The notes under the pieces: model-generated | What the model was told of the DNA's origin: nothing | Databases searched by the model: none | The model's input: only the letters and a program-made list of their open reading frames with translations | NCBI RefSeq assembly: GCF_016653615.1 | Contig: NZ_CP067393.1 | Location: forward strand, 1,751,673-1,815,672 | Source of the DNA: Entomomonas asaccharolytica | GTDB lineage: Bacteria > Pseudomonadota > Gammaproteobacteria > Pseudomonadales > Pseudomonadaceae | Direction: 5' to 3' | DNA: 64,000 nucleotides | Position numbers and translations under genes: made by a program | Shown: positions 59,596-64,000 of the stretch, one piece after another | Numbering within the stretch: position 1 is the stretch's first letter | Layout of the letters: each line of letters begins with the position of its first letter

Positions 59596-60354
59596 TTATT
59601 TAGTAGCCCATACTACTAGCACATCAGTAGTAAATGAACCTTGTTGATCTATTGCAAAATAATCTCTGACTTCTTGTGCCATTGATTGCTGTAGCGCCAA
59701 AATGGCATCCCTATATAGCGCAGGAGTACGCATCCGCTCAACCCAACTAGTAAATTCTAAACGCAACTTTTGGCGATGGTGCTTCGTGACTATCAGACCT
59801 GACTCGCCTAATTGCCTTATCCATTCAGCTACAGTGTAATCACGTACATGACTGGTATCCCTTAAAACTTCTACTGTTTGTAAATAAGTATCAAACAATG
59901 GTTGCTGTGGAGAGATAACATCAATAAAAGCCACCACGCCCGAAGGCTTCAATACCCTTATTACCTCACGTAGAGCTATGCCTAAATCCTGCCAATGATG
60001 TGCAGAATAACGACTAAATACAAAATCAAAACTATTATCAGCAAAGGGTAATGATTCAGCAACGCCTTGCACTGTTTCTATATTGCCTAAATGTTGAGCA
60101 GCACTACTTGCAGCAACTACTTCTAACATTGATTCAGAAAGATCATAGGCGATTACTTTATTAACAGAGGGCGCCACATTAAAACTCACATGCCCTGCAC
60201 CACAACCTAAATCCAATACATCTGCATGCTGTCTGTTAGCTACAGCTTGCTGAAGTAAACTAAACTCTTCACCTTGGGCATGCACAGCACTGGTTAAATA
60301 AGCATTGGCTTGCTCACCAAATTGTTTATCCACCACCTGCTTATGATCTTTCAT
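59596..60354 (-). CDS. Class I SAM-dependent methyltransferase (inserted in the leu cluster)
   Basis: 252 residues of the UbiE/SAM methyltransferase type. The SAM motif VLDLGCGAGHVSF is near 45-57, ESLPFADNSFDFVFSRYSAHH near 110-130, and the post-motif EVIRVLKPSGVVAFID follows. The substrate is unknown. A methyltransferase gene at this place, between leuD and leuB, also occurs in Pseudomonas, so the arrangement is ancestral rather than a new insertion. It begins 10 bases after leuD and is probably co-transcribed. Confidence 0.85.
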   Translation of the reverse strand: MKDHKQVVDKQFGEQANAYLTSAVHAQGEEFSLLQQAVANRQHADVLDLGCGAGHVSFNVAPSVNKVIAYDLSESMLEVVAASSAAQHLGNIETVQGVAESLPFADNSFDFVFSRYSAHHWQDLGIALREVIRVLKPSGVVAFIDVISPQQPLFDTYLQTVEVLRDTSHVRDYTVAEWIRQLGESGLIVTKHHRQKLRLEFTSWVERMRTPALYRDAILALQQSMAQEVRDYFAIDQQGSFTTDVLVVWATK

Positions 60355-60364
60355 TGTCTATACT

Positions 60365-61009
60365 CTACTGGTTTTGAAATAACCAAGGCTGCGCCTGCTT
60401 GTGTTTTTCTTCAAAGCTGCGAATGGTATCAGCATCTTGTAAGGTTAAACCAATATCATCTAAGCCATTTAATAAACAATGCTTACGGAAAGCATCCACT
60501 TCAAAATGGTATTGTTTACCTTCTGGTGTGGTGACTGTTTGGCTAGCTAAGTCTATTATTAGTTGATAACCTTCATTTGCTTCAACTGCTTTAAACAATT
60601 CATCTACTTCTTGTTCAGTTAAAACAATAGGTAATAAACCATTTTTAAAACTGTTATTAAAGAAAATATCCGCATAACTAGGTGCAATGATGGTACGAAA
60701 ACCATACTCTTCTAATGCCCAAGGCGCATGTTCACGGGACGAACCACAGCCAAAATTTTCACGGGCAATTAATACCGTAGCACCTTGGTAACGTGGTTGG
60801 TTAAGTACAAACTCTTTATTAATGGGTCTAGTTGAACAATCTTGCCCTGGATAACCTACATCCAAATAACGCCATTCATCAAATAAGTTCACACCAAAAC
60901 CAGTACGCTTAATTGATTTTAAAAACTGTTTGGGGATAATTTGGTCAGTATCCACATTAGCACGATCTAAAGGAGCTACTAAGCCAGTTACTTTAGTATA
61001 GGGTTTCAT
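60365..61009 (-). CDS. leuD: 3-isopropylmalate dehydratase small subunit
   Basis: Small subunit of isopropylmalate isomerase, 214 residues. Key segments are [14 protein letters not shown] near 21-34, the substrate loop [15 protein letters not shown] near 85-99, and [13 protein letters not shown]. It starts one base after the leuC stop, so translation is coupled and the subunits are made together. Confidence 0.97.
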   Translation of the reverse strand: MKPYTKVTGLVAPLDRANVDTDQIIPKQFLKSIKRTGFGVNLFDEWRYLDVGYPGQDCSTRPINKEFVLNQPRYQGATVLIARENFGCGSSREHAPWALEEYGFRTIIAPSYADIFFNNSFKNGLLPIVLTEQEVDELFKAVEANEGYQLIIDLASQTVTTPEGKQYHFEVDAFRKHCLLNGLDDIGLTLQDADTIRSFEEKHKQAQPWLFQNQ

Positions 61010-61010
61010 T

Positions 61011-62441
61011 TTATGCTCCTTCCTTTATTAACTCACGAACATCAATAAAATGACCAGCCACTGCCGCAGCTGCAGCCATTGCAGGGCTCACTAAATGGGT
61101 GCGACCACCTGCACCTTGGCGACCTTCAAAGTTTCTATTTGAAGTTGAGGCGCAATGCTCACCACTTTCTAAACGATCAGGGTTCATGGCTAAACACATT
61201 GAACAACCTGGTTCACGCCATTCAAAGCCTGCTTCTATAAAGATTTTATCCAGACCTTCTTGTTCAGCCTGTTCTTTTACTAAGCCAGAACCTGGTACAA
61301 CCATTGCTAATTTAACATTAGCCGCTACTTTACGTCCCTTAGCTATCTGAGCCGCAGCACGAATGTCTTCAATTCGTGAATTAGTACAAGAACCAATAAA
61401 TACTTTGTCTACTTTAATATCAGTAATCGCTTGGTTTGCTTGTAAACCCATATATTTTAAAGCACGCTCAATAGAACCACGCTTAATAGGATCAGCCTCT
61501 TTGGCTGGATCAGGCACTATAGCATCCACTGGCAATACCATTTCTGGTGAAGTACCCCAACTTACTTGAGGCTTAATAGACGCAGCATCTAACTCTACTA
61601 TTGTGTCAAAATGGGCGTCTGCATCTGATACTAAATCTTGCCAAGCAGCTACTGCCTTTTGCCAATTGTCACCTTTGGGTGCAAAAGGACGACCTTTTAC
61701 ATAGTCGATAGTCTTTTCATCAACAGCTACTAAACCTACCCTAGCACCTGCTTCAATAGACATATTACATAAGGTCATACGGCCTTCTACTGATAAGTCA
61801 CGGATAGCACTTCCTGCAAACTCCATTGCATGACCAGTACCACCTGCTGTACCAATTTTGCCAATTACAGCCAATACAATATCTTTGGCCGTTACCCCTG
61901 CCGCTAATTTGCCTTCTACTTTGACCAACATGTTTTTCATTTTTTTTGCCACTAAGCATTGTGTAGCTAATACATGTTCGACTTCGGAAGTACCAATACC
62001 ATGCGCCAATGCACCTAAAGCACCATGGGTGGAGGTATGCGAGTCACCACAGACAATGGTCATACCTGGTAAAGTAGTACCTTGTTCTGGGCTAATCACA
62101 TGTACAATCCCTTGCCGCACATCGTTCATTTTGAACTCTAAAATACCAAAGTCATCACAGTTTTTATCTAAGGTTTCCACCTGTAAACGTGACACAGGAT
62201 CAGTAATAGACTCAATACCGCCTTTACGATCTGGTGTAGTAGGCACATTATGATCGGGAGTAGCAATATTGGCATCAATTCGCCAAGGTTTACGATTAGC
62301 CAAACGTAAGCCCTCAAATGCTTGCGGTGAAGTTACCTCATGCAAAATTTGCCGATCAATATAAATTAAAGCGGAACCATCATCACGTTGTTTGACCAAG
62401 TGCTGATCCCATAATTTATCGTATAACGTCTTAGCAGACAT
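61011..62441 (-). CDS. leuC: 3-isopropylmalate dehydratase large subunit
   Basis: Large, Fe-S-containing subunit of isopropylmalate isomerase, 476 residues. The cluster cysteines are in [12 protein letters not shown] and [11 protein letters not shown], with [16 protein letters not shown] upstream. GAGGAAAT precedes the ATG. It is the first gene of the leu cluster. The 270 bases upstream hold no leucine-rich leader peptide that I could find, so attenuation is not supported. Confidence 0.97.
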   Translation of the reverse strand: MSAKTLYDKLWDQHLVKQRDDGSALIYIDRQILHEVTSPQAFEGLRLANRKPWRIDANIATPDHNVPTTPDRKGGIESITDPVSRLQVETLDKNCDDFGILEFKMNDVRQGIVHVISPEQGTTLPGMTIVCGDSHTSTHGALGALAHGIGTSEVEHVLATQCLVAKKMKNMLVKVEGKLAAGVTAKDIVLAVIGKIGTAGGTGHAMEFAGSAIRDLSVEGRMTLCNMSIEAGARVGLVAVDEKTIDYVKGRPFAPKGDNWQKAVAAWQDLVSDADAHFDTIVELDAASIKPQVSWGTSPEMVLPVDAIVPDPAKEADPIKRGSIERALKYMGLQANQAITDIKVDKVFIGSCTNSRIEDIRAAAQIAKGRKVAANVKLAMVVPGSGLVKEQAEQEGLDKIFIEAGFEWREPGCSMCLAMNPDRLESGEHCASTSNRNFEGRQGAGGRTHLVSPAMAAAAAVAGHFIDVRELIKEGA

Positions 62442-62724
62442 GCTATTTCCTCATCGAAACTAATTATTAATCTTTATATATTGCTATAGTAGGACTTTAT
62501 TAATAATAAAACAAATTTATATTTTTTATAATTTTGATAACTTTTAGGAATAGTAAATTCACTGTCATTAACTAAAGAAAATTGATTTAAAACAAATACT
62601 TTTTAAAAAACAACAGTACAAGACCGAGAAAATAACCATACTATACTAAAGGTTAATATACAGTCATCCTAATTAATGAAGAATTTACACTCTTAACCAA
62701 GGATCACCATAAATGAGGAACATT

Positions 62725-63303
62725 ATGACGACTGCATTTTCAACAACAACTTTAAATACTGCACGGCTGTTATTACGTCCGCTCGTCGCTCAGGATGCCC
62801 ACGATTTATATAAAATAATGTTTGATACTGAGGTTCTACGCTACTGGAAAACAGATCCTATCAAATGTATTGAGCGTGCCTATAAAGTAATCGATGAAGC
62901 CAATAAAGCAATGAAGGCTGAAACCCAATTATCACTAGGCATTATCAGAAAAAGTGATAATAAATTAATAGGTACTTGTTTATTATTTAATATTCAAAAA
63001 AATGCAAAACGTGCCGAAATAGGCTATGGCCTAGCAACTCACGCTTGGAATAAAGGTTATATGCGCGAAGCCCTGTATGCGTTTCTGAGTTTCGCCTTTG
63101 ACAACTTGCATCTTAACCGTATAGAAGCAGAAATTGATCCCCATGATGACAGCTCTGCCAAAATATTAGGCCATTTAGGCTTTCATAAAGATGGCTATTT
63201 AAAACAGCGTTGGATTATTCATGGTGAACATTGTGATTCAGAGCTATATGGTTTATTAGCAGAAGACTGGGCTATTAGAAAGAAACAAAACAAGGTAGCT
63301 TAA
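62725..63303 (+). CDS. GNAT-family N-acetyltransferase (RimJ/RimL-like)
   Basis: 192 residues from the ATG at 62725, which GAGGA precedes by five bases; another ATG at 62713 is possible. The start TLNTARLLLRPLVAQDAHDL is the RimJ/RimL pattern, and GYGLATHAWNKGYMREAL near 110-127 is the acetyl-CoA loop, followed by NRIEAEIDPHDDSSAKILGHLGF. These enzymes acetylate protein N-termini or small amines; the target is unknown. It is convergent with the tRNA-Ser gene. Confidence 0.88.
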   Translation: MTTAFSTTTLNTARLLLRPLVAQDAHDLYKIMFDTEVLRYWKTDPIKCIERAYKVIDEANKAMKAETQLSLGIIRKSDNKLIGTCLLFNIQKNAKRAEIGYGLATHAWNKGYMREALYAFLSFAFDNLHLNRIEAEIDPHDDSSAKILGHLGFHKDGYLKQRWIIHGEHCDSELYGLLAEDWAIRKKQNKVA

Positions 63304-63487
63304 TCATTACATCACTTACAAAGTCGCTATTCCACAATTAGCAAGCTAATAACCTATTCTCAAACCATTAAACTAAACTGATACGCTTTTGAGAGATTTA
63401 GGAGTTTTTAGTACCAGTAGTACTCGCTTAGGTGTTAATAAAGATGTTGAAGAATAAAGGTAATCTAGATAGTTTTTTGTTCTTCAA

Positions 63488-63519
63488 AATAAAAACCCCT
63501 TGTGTTTAGCAAGGGGTTA
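63488..63519 (-). terminator. Terminator of tRNA-Ser
   Basis: On the minus strand AACCCCTTG and CAAGGGGTT form a 9-bp stem with a seven-base loop, followed by TTTTATTTT. It starts about 12 bases after the tRNA 3' end. Confidence 0.85.
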
Positions 63520-63527
63520 AATATTTC

Positions 63528-63620
<93 letters not shown>

Positions 63621-63692
63621 AGTATTGGGGGCGTATCCTACCTTCTTTTTAATCATTTGAAAAGCAAAATTTTCATTTTTTTCAAATTTTTC

Positions 63693-63881
63693 CTATTCAG
63701 GCTTTACAGCTTGATTTTTTTCCTTTTGAATACGTTGATAAATTTCTTCACGGTGTACCGCTACCTCTTTAGGCGCGCTCACACCAATACGAACCTGGTT
63801 ACCTTTAACACCTAATACGGTGATATTAACATCATCACCTACCATTAAAGCTTCCCCAACCTTACGGGTTAGAATTAACAT
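63693..63881 (-). CDS. csrA: Carbon storage regulator CsrA/RsmA
   Basis: Post-transcriptional regulator, a dimeric RNA-binding protein that recognises GGA motifs near ribosome sites. The 62 residues begin [20 protein letters not shown], with the RNA-binding ends including R44 (VAVHREEI) in place. The leader GAGGAGATAGGGAATG has AGGAG seven bases from the start and two GGA motifs, so the protein could bind its own message. It is followed by tRNA-Ser; upstream sequence reaches the window edge. Confidence 0.96.
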   Translation of the reverse strand: MLILTRKVGEALMVGDDVNITVLGVKGNQVRIGVSAPKEVAVHREEIYQRIQKEKNQAVKPE

Positions 63882-64000
63882 TCCCTATCTCCTCACAAGT
63901 ACTTCTAGGATGTAAAATTGAACACATAATATTTCACAAGATGGAAATACTATAACCTTACTTTTTTAAATCAATCACCTCTAATAATAAGGGTATAATG

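Noticed and set aside
61858-62253. Plus-strand 131-codon frame inside leuC
   Set aside because: Cysteine- and serine-rich translation typical of the antisense of a conserved gene; leuC is intact.
62442-62712. Possible leucine leader peptide or attenuator before leuC
   Set aside because: No small ORF with clustered leucine codons and no terminator/antiterminator pair was found.
63389-63457. Short open frame (22 codons) reading LRDLGVFSTSSTRLGVNKDVEE, like the tail of a protein
   Set aside because: No start codon with a ribosome site, an in-frame stop just upstream, and no recognised family. It could be a gene remnant, but the support is too thin.

Overview
The window is AT-rich chromosomal DNA of a gammaproteobacterium, most likely a low-GC member of the Pseudomonadaceae. 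Three gene orders familiar from Pseudomonas are kept: map-glnD-dapC, leuC-leuD-methyltransferase-leuB-asd, and csrA next to tRNA-Ser(GCT). A mig-14/dnpA pair, known from the Pseudomonas LPS core region, is also present. The low GC, and a CysK and LysP that read like enterobacterial proteins, would fit an insect-gut lineage such as Entomomonas. That placement is inference; no database search was possible.

Layout, left to right. 0-4.3 kb: the start of a secreted protein cut by the window edge, a secreted App1-type phosphatase, cysK, a decayed small membrane ORF, an alpha/beta hydrolase and a glutathione S-transferase. 4.5-10.8 kb (minus): AI-2E-type permease, ung, a short mrp and smc, closely packed. 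11-20 kb (plus): htpX, map-glnD-dapC, prc and a quinone oxidoreductase. 20-29 kb (minus): a surface-polysaccharide cluster running manC, two GT2 genes, rfbB, rfbD, rfbC, a GT4, an SDR epimerase and a WbpL-like initiating transferase, ending with an alkyltransferase-like gene. 29-32.5 kb: grxB, dinG and a cold-shock gene with a long leader. 32.5-34.6 kb (minus): gmd and fcl, which with manC make GDP-L-fucose. 34.6-38.6 kb: ppsA divergent from its regulator ppsR, then a zinc-ribbon protein. 38.7-43.8 kb: pyrF, a YpfJ-type metallopeptidase, a CobW-type GTPase, a palindromic MITE-like element, and mig-14/dnpA.

43.9-52 kb (minus): lysP, then the phosphate regulon pstS-pstC-pstA-pstB-phoU-phoB-phoR. 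Transporter, PhoU brake and two-component system appear to be one transcription unit behind a near-consensus Pho box at 52019-52036. 52-57 kb: an uncharacterised lipoprotein, a CSS-motif EAL phosphodiesterase, and a multicopper oxidase in an apparent operon with an unknown 155-aa protein. 57.3-62.4 kb (minus): leuC, leuD, a methyltransferase, leuB and asd. 62.7-64 kb: a GNAT acetyltransferase, tRNA-Ser(GCT) and csrA.

Most of the window is ordinary housekeeping sequence. I found no CRISPR array, prophage, transposase, toxin-antitoxin pair or recognisable defence island, and I do not claim a new biological system. The items most worth a second look are the MITE-like element at 41342-41449, the single-unit Pho operon, the multicopper oxidase with its unknown partner, the polysaccharide cluster lacking rfbA, wzx and wzy, the short Mrp, and the nonsense-interrupted small membrane ORF at 2458-2637.
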